NCBI GenBank assembly: GCA_009784085.1
Contig: WRCJ01000032.1
Span: 1 to 15,787, forward strand
DNA: 15,787 nt
Direction: 5' to 3'
DNA from: Oscillospiraceae bacterium
Lineage (GTDB): Bacteria > Bacillota > Clostridia > Oscillospirales > UBA929
Part shown: positions 6,825 through 13,910 of the stretch, piece by piece
How positions within the stretch are numbered: the stretch's first letter is position 1
Layout of the letters: each line of letters opens with the position of its first letter
Program-made: the position numbers and the translations under genes
Notes under the pieces: generated by a model
Seen by the model: the letters and a program-made list of their open reading frames with translations, nothing else
Databases searched by the model: none
What the model was told of the DNA's origin: nothing

Positions 6825-7861
6825 AGATCCGTCACGAAACTGTTGGACATTTCCCGCAGTGCCCGCAGTTTCTTCGCGGCGGCGCCGCTGTCGATCAATT
6901 CGCCGGCCAGGGCGACGCCTGTTTTGAAATCACCGGCCCGCCCGCCGACGATCAGCGCGCCGGCCGCGTTCAAGAGAATGGCGTCGCGTTTGGCCCCATT
7001 TGTCCTTCCTGAAAAAACGCCGTCTATGGTCTCGGCGTTCTCAAAGGGCGTGCCGGTCCTGATGTCGGAGAGGGCGCATCGGGCCAACCCGACATCCTCC
7101 GGCGCGATTTCAAACGTGGCGACCTCGCCGTTTTTCAAATGGTTGACCCGTGTTTTCCCCAGGAGCGAGATCTCGTCTAGGCCGTCCAGCCCATGGACAA
7201 ACATGGCGTTGGTATAGCCCAATTCACGGGCCACATAGGTGACGGTGTCGAGCAGGTCCGGCTTGTATACGCCGAGCAGGTGCCGGGGCGCGAAAGCGGG
7301 GTTGATCAGCGGCCCGATGATGGAATAGAAAATGGTCTTGATGCCCAAATCCTGCTCCGGCGGCAGGACCTTGCCCATGACCGGGTGGAAAAGCGGCGCA
7401 TAGAGGAACGCGATGCCGATCTCCTCGATCATCCGCTCCGCGTCGCGGGGCTGTAAATGGATGTTGACGCCCAGCGCCTCAAGCACGTCGGCGCTCCCGG
7501 AGAGGCTGGCGATGGATCGACTGCCGTGCTTGGCGATGGGTATGCCCGCGGCCGCGGCGACGATCGCCGTCGCCGTGGAAATATTGAAGGTGGAGAGCCC
7601 GCCGCCCGTGCCGCAGGTGTCCATGGTCTCTTCCCTCGTGTTTGGCTTCAAGGGGACACAGTTGTCCCGCATGGCTTTGGCGATGTACGCGGTTTCTTTC
7701 AGCGAAGCGCCCTTCATCAGCAGGGCCACTTGGAAGCCCGCGATTTGGACGTCGCTGACCGTCCCCTCATGGATGGCGGCGATCAGTTCGGAGATCTCCG
7801 ATTCGGTCAGTTCCTGATGGGCTGTGATTTTCCCGAGTATTCCTTTTACCATGTCTTTCAT
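6821..7861 (-). CDS. trpD: anthranilate phosphoribosyltransferase with a divergent substrate site
   Basis: Transfers phosphoribose from PRPP to anthranilate. 346 residues, the usual length and fold: helical N-domain, CGTGG at 83-87, FNIST, SGSADVLEALG, and the metal pair Asp229-Glu230 in GLDEIS. Several anthranilate-site motifs differ from classic TrpD: GTGGD is GTGGG, KHGN is KHGS (111-114), HPAM is HPVM (His159), and the conserved Arg ten residues after that His (Arg164 in the Sulfolobus enzyme) is Glu169. The following RT-FN-LGPL block has become KTIFYSIIGPL, one residue longer. The start is ATG 7861, giving the ATGA overlap with the trpA stop; the in-frame ATGs at 7885 and 7873 have no usable ribosome spacing. 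Operon position supports TrpD; the related phosphorylase-type fold members are less likely. Confidence 0.9.
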   Translation of the reverse strand: MKDMVKGILGKITAHQELTESEISELIAAIHEGTVSDVQIAGFQVALLMKGASLKETAYIAKAMRDNCVPLKPNTREETMDTCGTGGGLSTFNISTATAIVAAAAGIPIAKHGSRSIASLSGSADVLEALGVNIHLQPRDAERMIEEIGIAFLYAPLFHPVMGKVLPPEQDLGIKTIFYSIIGPLINPAFAPRHLLGVYKPDLLDTVTYVARELGYTNAMFVHGLDGLDEISLLGKTRVNHLKNGEVATFEIAPEDVGLARCALSDIRTGTPFENAETIDGVFSGRTNGAKRDAILLNAAGALIVGGRAGDFKTGVALAGELIDSGAAAKKLRALREMSNSFVTDL

Positions 7862-8661
7862 CGTTTTATACATCCTTTCATACATTCAATCACATTTTTC
7901 GCGAATTGGCGGACCGGCTCGACGCAATCGCGGCCATGTTCCGCTATGATGCGCACGATGGCGCTTCCCATAATCACGCCGTCGGCGAAGCACGCCACGT
8001 CACGCGCCTGTCCCGGCGTGGAGATGCCAAACCCCACCGCGCAAGGGATGCCTGAGACCCGCTTGACCTGTTCCACCATGCGGCGCGCGCTGTGCCCCAG
8101 TTCCCCCCGCTCCCCGGTGACGCCCAGCGATGAAACGCAGTAGAGGAAACCGCTGGCATTCGTCGCGATGCGTGTAATCCTATCTTCGGAAGTCGGCGCG
8201 ATGAGGGAAATGAGCGCGAGACCGCGCGATGCGCAGGGGCCTAGCAGTTCGCCCCGCTCCTCGAACGGCAGGTCGGGTACGATGATCCCGTCTACACCAC
8301 AGGCGGCGCAACGTTCGGTAAACTTCGATACGCCGTACGCGAATATGGGGTTGTAGTAGGTCATGAACAGCAATGGGATTTTGATATCGGCCCGGACGCG
8401 CGATACAAGGGCAAATAGTTTATCCACCGTACACCCGGCTTTCAGGGCGCGTTCGTCCGCCGCCTCGATGACCGGCCCTTCGGCGATCGGATCGGAGAAC
8501 GGGACGCCGATCTCTATGATGTCCGCGCCCGCCTCATCAAGCGCGTGCAATAACTTTTCTGTCGTTTCCAAATCCGGGTCCCCGCCGGTGACAAACGGGA
8601 TGAAAGCCTTGCCGGCAGAGAATGCCTCGCTGATTCTATTGATATTATTGATTCTATTCAT
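7858..8661 (-). CDS. trpA: tryptophan synthase alpha chain
   Basis: Cleaves indole-3-glycerol phosphate and passes indole through a tunnel to TrpB. A TIM barrel of 267 residues, normal length. FIPFVTGGDP (20-29), catalytic Glu50 in DIIEIGVPFSDP, and the loop PIAEGPVIEAADERA, where the second catalytic acid (Asp60 in enteric TrpA) is Glu61, a change I recall from other clostridial TrpA proteins. Later motifs include PDLPFEE, LIAPTSEDR, VSSLGVTGER and the phosphate site GFGIST. The start ATG 8661 shares ATGAATAG with the trpB end (8-bp overlap), preceded by AAGGGGG about 9-12 bases upstream. The downstream overlap with trpD is ATGA. The N-terminus (MNRINNINRI) is encoded by a small AT-rich near-repeat. 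Confidence 0.96.
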   Translation of the reverse strand: MNRINNINRISEAFSAGKAFIPFVTGGDPDLETTEKLLHALDEAGADIIEIGVPFSDPIAEGPVIEAADERALKAGCTVDKLFALVSRVRADIKIPLLFMTYYNPIFAYGVSKFTERCAACGVDGIIVPDLPFEERGELLGPCASRGLALISLIAPTSEDRITRIATNASGFLYCVSSLGVTGERGELGHSARRMVEQVKRVSGIPCAVGFGISTPGQARDVACFADGVIMGSAIVRIIAEHGRDCVEPVRQFAKNVIECMKGCIKR

Positions 8662-9865
8662 GGATGGGCGCCCCCTTACATCCCGAATGTCCCGAATGTC
8701 CCCGATATCTGGCGATGGCGGCCACGTCTTTGTCGCCGCGCCCGGATAGGGTTATGACGATTATCTTGTCATGGCCGAGTGTCGGCGCGTATTGCAGCGC
8801 GTAGGCCACGGCGTGGGCGCTTTCGATGGCCGGGATGATTCCCTCCGTCCGGGTCAGGTACGCAAACGCTTCCACCGCTTCGGCGTCGGTAATGGCGACA
8901 TACCTCGCCCGCCCCCTCGCAAAGAGGCTCGCGTGTTCGGGGCCGACGCCGGGATAATCCAGGCCCGCCGAGATGGAGTATACGGGCGCAATCTGCCCAA
9001 ATTCATCTTGCAGGAAGAAGGACTTCATGCCATGGAAGACCCCGACGGAACCGTTGGTCATGGTAGCGGCGTTGTCGGGCGTCTCCGCGCCTTTGCCCGC
9101 CGCTTCACAGCCAACCAGCTCCACGCCCTCGTCACCGATAAACGCATGAAAGGAACCGATGGCGTTGCTTCCGCCGCCCACGCAGGCGATGACCGCGTCG
9201 GCAAGCCTGCCTTCCAGGCGCATGATCTGCTCTTTCATCTCACGGCCAATCACGGATTGAAAGTCGCGTACCATGATGGGGAAGGGGTGCGGCCCCATGA
9301 CCGAACCGAGGCAGTAGTGGGTATCGTCCATGCGCCCCGCCCACTCGCGCATGGTGGCGTTGACCGCGTCCTTGAGCGTCGCCGTGCCGGACGCGACGCA
9401 GTTGACCTTCGCGCCTAAAAGCTTCATGCGGTAAACGTTGAGTGCCTGCCGCTCCATGTCCTCGCCGCCCATGAACACCTCGCATTCCATGTCCAGAAGC
9501 GCGGCGGCGGTAGCGGTGGCCACGCCGTGCTGCCCCGCGCCGGTCTCGGCAATCAGGCGGGCCTTGCCCATTCTTTTCGCCAGGAGCGCCTGGCCCAAAA
9601 CATTGTTGATCTTGTGGGAGCCTGTGTGGTTCAAATCCTCGCGCTTCAGATATATTTTCGCCCCGCCCAGATCGGCGGTCATCTTTTTCGCGTAGTACAG
9701 GAGTGACGGCCGGCCGGCATACTGCGTGAGCAAATCGTTCAGCTCGTCGGTAAAGCCCGGGTCGCGGCGCCATCGCTCGTATGACCGCGCCAGTTCCTGG
9801 ACCGCGCCCATCAGTGTTTCCGGGACATATTGCCCGCCATAGATCCCAAATCGTCCGTTTGCCAT
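8654..9865 (-). CDS. trpB: tryptophan synthase beta chain
   Basis: PLP enzyme condensing indole with serine to give tryptophan; works as an alpha2-beta2 complex with TrpA. 403 residues of the canonical TrpB1 type. The PLP lysine is Lys85 in HTGSHKINN, the catalytic Glu is 107 in AETGAGQHG, the phosphate-binding loop is GGGSNAIG, and SGRGDKD lies near the C-terminus. After the usual end there is a short tail containing GHSGHSG, encoded by a perfect 9-bp tandem repeat at 8681-8698. The start ATG 9865 has AAGGAG at 9874-9879 (8-base spacing). It is the first gene of the operon, 35 bases after the T-box terminator, so it is directly under tRNA-Trp control. Confidence 0.97.
   Translation of the reverse strand: MANGRFGIYGGQYVPETLMGAVQELARSYERWRRDPGFTDELNDLLTQYAGRPSLLYYAKKMTADLGGAKIYLKREDLNHTGSHKINNVLGQALLAKRMGKARLIAETGAGQHGVATATAAALLDMECEVFMGGEDMERQALNVYRMKLLGAKVNCVASGTATLKDAVNATMREWAGRMDDTHYCLGSVMGPHPFPIMVRDFQSVIGREMKEQIMRLEGRLADAVIACVGGGSNAIGSFHAFIGDEGVELVGCEAAGKGAETPDNAATMTNGSVGVFHGMKSFFLQDEFGQIAPVYSISAGLDYPGVGPEHASLFARGRARYVAITDAEAVEAFAYLTRTEGIIPAIESAHAVAYALQYAPTLGHDKIIVITLSGRGDKDVAAIARYRGHSGHSGCKGAPIHE
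8681..8698. repeat. 9-bp tandem repeat near the 3' end of trpB
   Basis: Two perfect copies of TCCCGAATG (plus strand) encode the GHSGHSG tail of TrpB. A degraded third copy follows at 8699. The tail lies beyond the conserved TrpB core, so copy number may vary between strains. Confidence 0.75.
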
Positions 9866-9900
9866 GTCCTCATCTCCTTAATAATTGTGTGCGGGGACGC

Positions 9901-9935
9901 AAAAATCCCTGGCAAGGCCAAAGCCTTGCCAGGGA
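9901..9935 (-). terminator. T-box leader intrinsic terminator
   Basis: Perfect 13-bp GC-rich arms (9906-9918 and 9923-9935) with a 4-base loop are followed on the minus strand by five T residues (9905-9901). The 5' arm begins with the TCCCT that, in the antiterminator form, pairs with the T-box bulge region. It ends transcription when tRNA-Trp is charged. Confidence 0.95.
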
Positions 9936-10176
9936 CGAATATCAAAAATATCCGCGGTGCCACCCTGATTCACGATTGCTCGCGCGCTTTGCGGGATACC
10001 AACATACCCCTGGCAACTCACGTATGCCCTCACGTCATGGAATACTCGGGACTGACGTCCCTTTGACCATGCCCTCAACGGCCCATTTGACAACCCGCAT
10101 TTCCTGCCCGGCTCTCAGCTACCCGGACTCTCTGTATGGCGCGTTATTGCCGTTACTTCCGTCTCAACGGTTTCTG
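9901..10176 (-). promoter_or_regulatory. tryptophan T-box riboswitch leader
   Basis: An RNA leader that reads tRNA-Trp charging and controls trpB onward. Landmarks in transcript order: an AGUA-type motif (GGAAGTAACG), CAGAGAG, GCTGAGAG of the stem I distal part, the specifier context CAAA-TGG-GCC-GTTGAG with TGG (Trp) at 10083-10085, a stem III-like hairpin near 10000, and the T-box AGGGTGGCACCGCG at 9953-9966. CGTCCCT follows at 9931-9937, and then the terminator. Uncharged tRNA should pair with the specifier through its anticodon and with the bulge through its CCA end, favouring the antiterminator. The leader is about 310 bases from the promoter to trpB. Confidence 0.95.
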
Positions 10177-10182
10177 TTTATT

Positions 10183-10211
10183 AGTATACAGCTGTCGATG
10201 CGACTTGTCAA
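10183..10211 (-). promoter_or_regulatory. sigma-A promoter of the trp operon
   Basis: A perfect TTGACA (10206-10211) and TATACT (10183-10188) are separated by exactly 17 bp on the minus strand. Transcription should start near 10176, just before the stem I motifs of the T-box. The strong promoter with control left to the leader is the usual T-box arrangement. Confidence 0.9.
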
Positions 10212-10233
10212 GCGTCGATTTCAAAAGTAGTTC

Positions 10234-10257
10234 GGTCATTTGATAGGTCATTTGATA
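10234..10257. repeat. 12-bp perfect tandem duplication across the hipA-like stop codon
   Basis: GGTCATTTGATA occurs twice in a row (10234-10245 and 10246-10257). The minus-strand TGA stop of the HipA-like gene lies in the right-hand copy (10248-10250), and the left-hand copy carries a second TGA. Function unknown; it may be a slippage scar, or a small site upstream of the trp promoter. Confidence 0.85.
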
Positions 10258-11408
10258 CTATCAATATAGCCCTGGCAACGAGACGCCACAAACGCCAGCG
10301 CTGGTTTCACCCGCGCTTCATACCGTTCGTATCCGCTGACGGTTTCCATACACTCATGTTCCAAGCTACCGTCGCCGATGGCGGCAATCAGCCCGCGTGC
10401 CTTAGATGCCAGTTCCCGCCGGGTTGTACAGGTTTTCAGGAAGCCGTAACGGATGTCAAAGCTGGCGAATGTGAACCGGGCGCGTATCTCCTCGTCGCGC
10501 TCGTAGTACAGCGCGGCGCCGTTGTCCCACAGGGTTGCGAAGCCGGTGATCGTCTGTGTCGCGTTGTCAACCGAGAAACCCCAGTTGTTCAAGTGCCGGT
10601 CGCCGTTCTCAATGATGTAATCAAAGAAACACATGTCATAGAAAGGCGCGAGGTCGTCGAAATCTTTTTTCATTTGGGTGAGCGCCATGTCCAGACTGAT
10701 GAAGCTGTAGCCGGGGAACGCCTCCACAAGATAATGATTTGCGGTCAACAACCCGGTTTCTTTGGTCGTGAACAGCTTGGAAACCGAAACCGGCTTGTCA
10801 TTGCGCCGCTCTAAATGGTATGGAATCGTGTTGACGCCGATCCGTTTGGCAATGAGATAGGCCATTACCTCGGCGAACGGCTCCAAACCGGCGTTGGAGT
10901 AGCCTTCTGTGCCGCCTTTACAGAGGATGATGTTACCGGCCGAGAGGCGTTGCCAATACTTTGGAAGCATCCCATCCGTGGTGAATTCCGGCGAAGACAA
11001 ATTTCGGGAGATATTGCTGGGTAGCCCCGTGAAGGCAATCCAACCCAGCGCCTCATCGAACGGATTGTCGTAGAGGTTGATGCCTCTAAATTGCAGCCCC
11101 TCGTCTTCTGCCTGCACCCAATATGTGTCGTTCAGCGATAAGCCATGGCAGTAACGCAGGATGTCAAAACGATCCTCCAGATTGGCAGCGCCAAGCACCG
11201 CCTCCATATGATGACGGTTGACCGGTATCGTGCGGCGCTGCACCCAGTCGGTCATGGCGTAGCCCATGTTATCTGCCCGCCGGAAAACGGGCGGCAGCAG
11301 ATTCGGATGATCAATGGCGAAATTCGTATATGCGTTGCCGATCTCCGTGGCCGTGTGGTCAAATGCCATGACACGGAGATCACCGTTCATCAAATAGTAT
11401 CGCGCCAT
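10248..11408 (-). CDS. HipA-like serine/threonine kinase without a HipB partner
   Basis: 386 residues. The kinase core is visible: a nucleotide-contact lysine in ILCKGG (Lys164), the catalytic loop NGDRHLNNWG (Asp270, His272, Asn275) and the metal-binding WDNGAAL (Asp295, equivalent to DFG). HipA-type kinases phosphorylate proteins such as aminoacyl-tRNA synthetases; whether this one does is unknown. The start is ATG 11408 with GGAGG at 11417-11421 (8-base spacing). The upstream GTG at 11417 lies inside that ribosome site. No HipB-like helix-turn-helix gene lies on either side, so this is not a classic hipBA pair. No terminator is seen before the trp promoter, so read-through into the trp leader is possible. 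The N-terminal third matches no motif I know. Confidence 0.75.
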   Translation of the reverse strand: MARYYLMNGDLRVMAFDHTATEIGNAYTNFAIDHPNLLPPVFRRADNMGYAMTDWVQRRTIPVNRHHMEAVLGAANLEDRFDILRYCHGLSLNDTYWVQAEDEGLQFRGINLYDNPFDEALGWIAFTGLPSNISRNLSSPEFTTDGMLPKYWQRLSAGNIILCKGGTEGYSNAGLEPFAEVMAYLIAKRIGVNTIPYHLERRNDKPVSVSKLFTTKETGLLTANHYLVEAFPGYSFISLDMALTQMKKDFDDLAPFYDMCFFDYIIENGDRHLNNWGFSVDNATQTITGFATLWDNGAALYYERDEEIRARFTFASFDIRYGFLKTCTTRRELASKARGLIAAIGDGSLEHECMETVSGYERYEARVKPALAFVASRCQGYIDSIK

Positions 11409-11434
11409 TGCCGGCACCTCCTGCTCTTACAGAT

Positions 11435-11462
11435 ATTATACCTGTTTTTGACCAAAACGCAA
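11435..11462 (-). promoter_or_regulatory. promoter of the HipA-like kinase gene
   Basis: On the minus strand, TTGCGT (11457-11462), a 16-bp spacer and a perfect TATAAT (11435-11440) lie about 27 bases before ATG 11408. The -35 box is weak, the -10 box ideal. Confidence 0.6.
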
Positions 11463-11516
11463 CCTCATTTGTGAGTGGGTGTGGTTTGGACTTGGCGGCT
11501 GCGGGTCGCTTGTAAG

Positions 11517-11560
11517 AATTTATTTAGAATTGCGTCATAATTGCGAAAGAATTGCCCTTC
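11517..11560 (+). promoter_or_regulatory. 11-bp phased direct repeats, candidate response-regulator operator
   Basis: Four units start at 11517, 11528, 11539 and 11550, exactly 11 bp apart. Three read AATTGCG, AATTGCG and AATTGCC; the first keeps only AATT. OmpR/PhoB-family regulators commonly bind head-to-tail repeats with about one helical turn between units. A -10-like CATACT or TACTGT (11560-11567) abuts the array, 26-33 bases before ATG 11593. The response regulator encoded downstream is the natural candidate ligand (inference). Confidence 0.55.
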
Positions 11561-11592
11561 ATACTGTTAGGCAGGAAGGATGTGAGAACCCT

Positions 11593-13854
11593 ATGTGGCT
11601 AAAAAAACTGAGGCACAAGAAACTGCAATTTACGCTTGTGGGCATTGTCCTGTTTGTCTCGGCGCTCATCTTTTCGGCCAGCCTTTGCTTCACGATGGAG
11701 GCAGGCAGATTGGGCGAGGAATACTACAACCGGGATGGTATGCCAAACCTGTTTTACAGCAGCTCCGACAAAGACCTCCCGGACGCGATTCAAAAAGCCC
11801 TGCCAGCCGCTTATCTGGGGACGGCGGAGGGCGTGCAGCTTTCCGAGCCGATTGAATATGCGGGGAAGAAAGCAACCGGTATCATCATGGTATTCCCCTT
11901 GGAGGATTGCAAGGATGTCTTGTGGGAGGTCGTGCCAAAAGAGGGGGACACGGATCAACCGGGCCCAAGACCCGGCGAGGTGTGGATCACCAAGGTGTGG
12001 GCGGATCTGAAGGGCATGAAAACCGGGGACACGATCATCGTGCAGGGGGACCTTCCACTTCGCGTGGGGGCGCTTGTCAACACTTATATCAATCCTTCCA
12101 CAGATGTATCGTTGGTCCTCTTTTTTGTCAATCCTGACGATATGGGCGCGCTGGCTGAACTGCCGCCGGCCTTTATCGTGCCGCTGTGCGTCGCGGGCGA
12201 TTTGGACGGCGCCAAAGCGTTGATTTCCCCGTTGACCGAAGGGTACAACAAAGTAATGGCCATTGACAGGGACACGTTGATCAGCTCCCTGTCCGCCTCT
12301 TCGATGGTTATGGGCGGCGTCGGAATCCTGTCGGCCATGCTAATTTTTGTCGTTTCCGTTTTCGTGATACGCTTCATGTTACGAGCTAATCTCATGAAGG
12401 AGTACCGCTCTATCGGGATATATAAGTCGCAGGGGTTTTCCAACCGGAGCATACGCGGGTTTTACTACAAGTGCTATGCCTTAGTGGGCGGCATGAGCAT
12501 CACGATCGGCGCACTGGCGGGCCTCCCGGCCGCAAACGCCCTGAGCGGCCTGACCGCGCGGTACATGACAGGCTACTCCGACAGCCCCTCCTATGCTTCC
12601 GGGCTGTTCATTTCCCTGGCATTGTTATTCTTGGTACTCATTCTCAATGTGTATACGGCTACCCGCCCGATCAAGAAAATAACGCCGGTCGCCGCGCTGC
12701 GCATAGGCGTCACGTCCTCGAAAGCGAAGTTCAAGCGTTCCATCATCAGGAATGCGTATTCCCCTTTGTCCATGGCGGTGAATGATATCGGCAAACACAA
12801 GGGATACAGCGTGATGATCGTATCCATCCTGTGCGTTTCGCTCTATTTGGCGGTATTCTCGCTGTCCATGAAGACGACCATTGATCATGTAAGCGAAAAT
12901 GTTGACGCTTGGTTTTCCCTGCCCAAAGCCGATTTTTACGTGACCGGCAGAATCGATGATTCGTTGATAGAAGACTTGGAATCCTGTCCGCCCGTGGGGA
13001 AGGTGATCGTTTCAGAGGACTGGTTTTCTACTTCGGTCAAATTCGACGAAATGTACAAGCATAGCGACGCCGTGTCCGCCTGGTGTTTCTCTGATTTTTC
13101 CGATCTCCCTTACACGCGGGGACGGGCGCCGTCGGCCGAAAACGAAATTGCCATGACGAACCTATTGCTTGGCGATCTCGGGCTGGGCGTGGGCGACTAC
13201 ATTTCCCTCACGCTGGGAAACACAAAGGGTACCTTCTTAATTACCGGCGCGTATAACGCCATGATCAATAACGGCCAGTCGGTGCAGCTCTGGTCGGGCA
13301 GCCTGCCTGCCCACGGCGTGGAGTTTGTGCCCGCCGTGCTTTCTGTCAAGCTGAACGGCGGGGAGCCCCCCGAAGGATTGATTTTCAGGATCAATCAAGA
13401 ATATCAAGGCGTCCAGGCGGCCAAGGATCTCGACATGGTGATCGATGCGGCCAGGGGCGTGCAAGAAATGGCCTCCCCTATCATGATCGTCATGATCATG
13501 ACCTTCATTCTGTTCAGCGTGCTGTGCATCACCAACCTCATCCTACAAAATCACGCCGACAACCGCAGGCAATACGGTATCATGAAATCCTTGGGGTTTA
13601 CCACAGCATACATCGCCGCGCGCAGCGCATGGCGTATTTTCCTCTTGTCAATCGTCGCCGCCGCCCTTGGCATGGCGCTCCACCTGACGATCTCCAGGGG
13701 GTTGTTCGCGGGCGTCGTCATCGACGCCATGCTGCTGGCCATTCCGCAGGTTCTCTTCCTACTGCTTTGCTTACTCATCCTGATCATGGCGCTGACGCTG
13801 GTTTTTTGCCTGCCAATACGCAAGATCACACCGCAGGAGCTGATCGAAGAGTAA
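11593..13854 (+). CDS. FtsX/MacB-type ABC transporter permease, two-repeat form
   Basis: 753 residues in two homologous halves. First half: helix 1 (about 11-33), an extracellular domain (about 34-235), then helices near 237-260, 293-318 and 335-356. Second half: helix 5 (about 406-426), an extracellular domain (427-625), then helices near 628-651, 682-703 and 715-740. Each half has the FtsX-family coupling motif near its intracellular loop (YRSIGIYKSQGFS at 271-283 and YGIMKSLGFT at 661-670) and ends in a similar PIKKITPVAALR or PIRKITPQELIEE. This is eight helices, not the ten-helix BceB form. The start is ATG 11593, after GGAAGG; an in-frame ATG at 11479 would add residues with no family look and lie upstream of the likely operator. 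Partner of the downstream ATPase; the substrate is unknown, and the two-component genes suggest an antimicrobial or envelope-stress signal. Confidence 0.9.
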   Translation: MWLKKLRHKKLQFTLVGIVLFVSALIFSASLCFTMEAGRLGEEYYNRDGMPNLFYSSSDKDLPDAIQKALPAAYLGTAEGVQLSEPIEYAGKKATGIIMVFPLEDCKDVLWEVVPKEGDTDQPGPRPGEVWITKVWADLKGMKTGDTIIVQGDLPLRVGALVNTYINPSTDVSLVLFFVNPDDMGALAELPPAFIVPLCVAGDLDGAKALISPLTEGYNKVMAIDRDTLISSLSASSMVMGGVGILSAMLIFVVSVFVIRFMLRANLMKEYRSIGIYKSQGFSNRSIRGFYYKCYALVGGMSITIGALAGLPAANALSGLTARYMTGYSDSPSYASGLFISLALLFLVLILNVYTATRPIKKITPVAALRIGVTSSKAKFKRSIIRNAYSPLSMAVNDIGKHKGYSVMIVSILCVSLYLAVFSLSMKTTIDHVSENVDAWFSLPKADFYVTGRIDDSLIEDLESCPPVGKVIVSEDWFSTSVKFDEMYKHSDAVSAWCFSDFSDLPYTRGRAPSAENEIAMTNLLLGDLGLGVGDYISLTLGNTKGTFLITGAYNAMINNGQSVQLWSGSLPAHGVEFVPAVLSVKLNGGEPPEGLIFRINQEYQGVQAAKDLDMVIDAARGVQEMASPIMIVMIMTFILFSVLCITNLILQNHADNRRQYGIMKSLGFTTAYIAARSAWRIFLLSIVAAALGMALHLTISRGLFAGVVIDAMLLAIPQVLFLLLCLLILIMALTLVFCLPIRKITPQELIEE

Positions 13855-13910
13855 GGAATAGAGTAATTTGATAAAATAACTTTCAATAAACGGGAAAGGA
13901 TGATACAATA

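Noticed and set aside
5494..6927. Long plus-strand open frame (477 codons) opposite trpF and trpC
   Set aside because: It is antisense to two convincing trp genes, Arg/Ala/Pro-rich with no family pattern; typical of GC-rich antisense frames.
11479..11592. N-terminal extension of the FtsX-type permease from ATG 11479
   Set aside because: The added 38 residues are not membrane-targeting, and the region holds the phased repeats and probable promoter.
10248..11592. hipBA toxin-antitoxin pair
   Set aside because: No small helix-turn-helix gene lies directly upstream of the kinase; the adjacent gap holds only divergent promoters.
11593..13854. BceB-type (ten-helix) antimicrobial-peptide permease
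   Set aside because: The protein has two similar halves, each with one helix, an outer domain and three helices, giving eight helices in all; that is the MacB/FtsX two-repeat pattern.
13855..13910. Separate promoter for the second ABC ATPase
   Set aside because: The AT-rich gap has TTTCAA and TACAAT at a fitting distance, but that would leave almost no leader before the ATG and miss the ribosome site.
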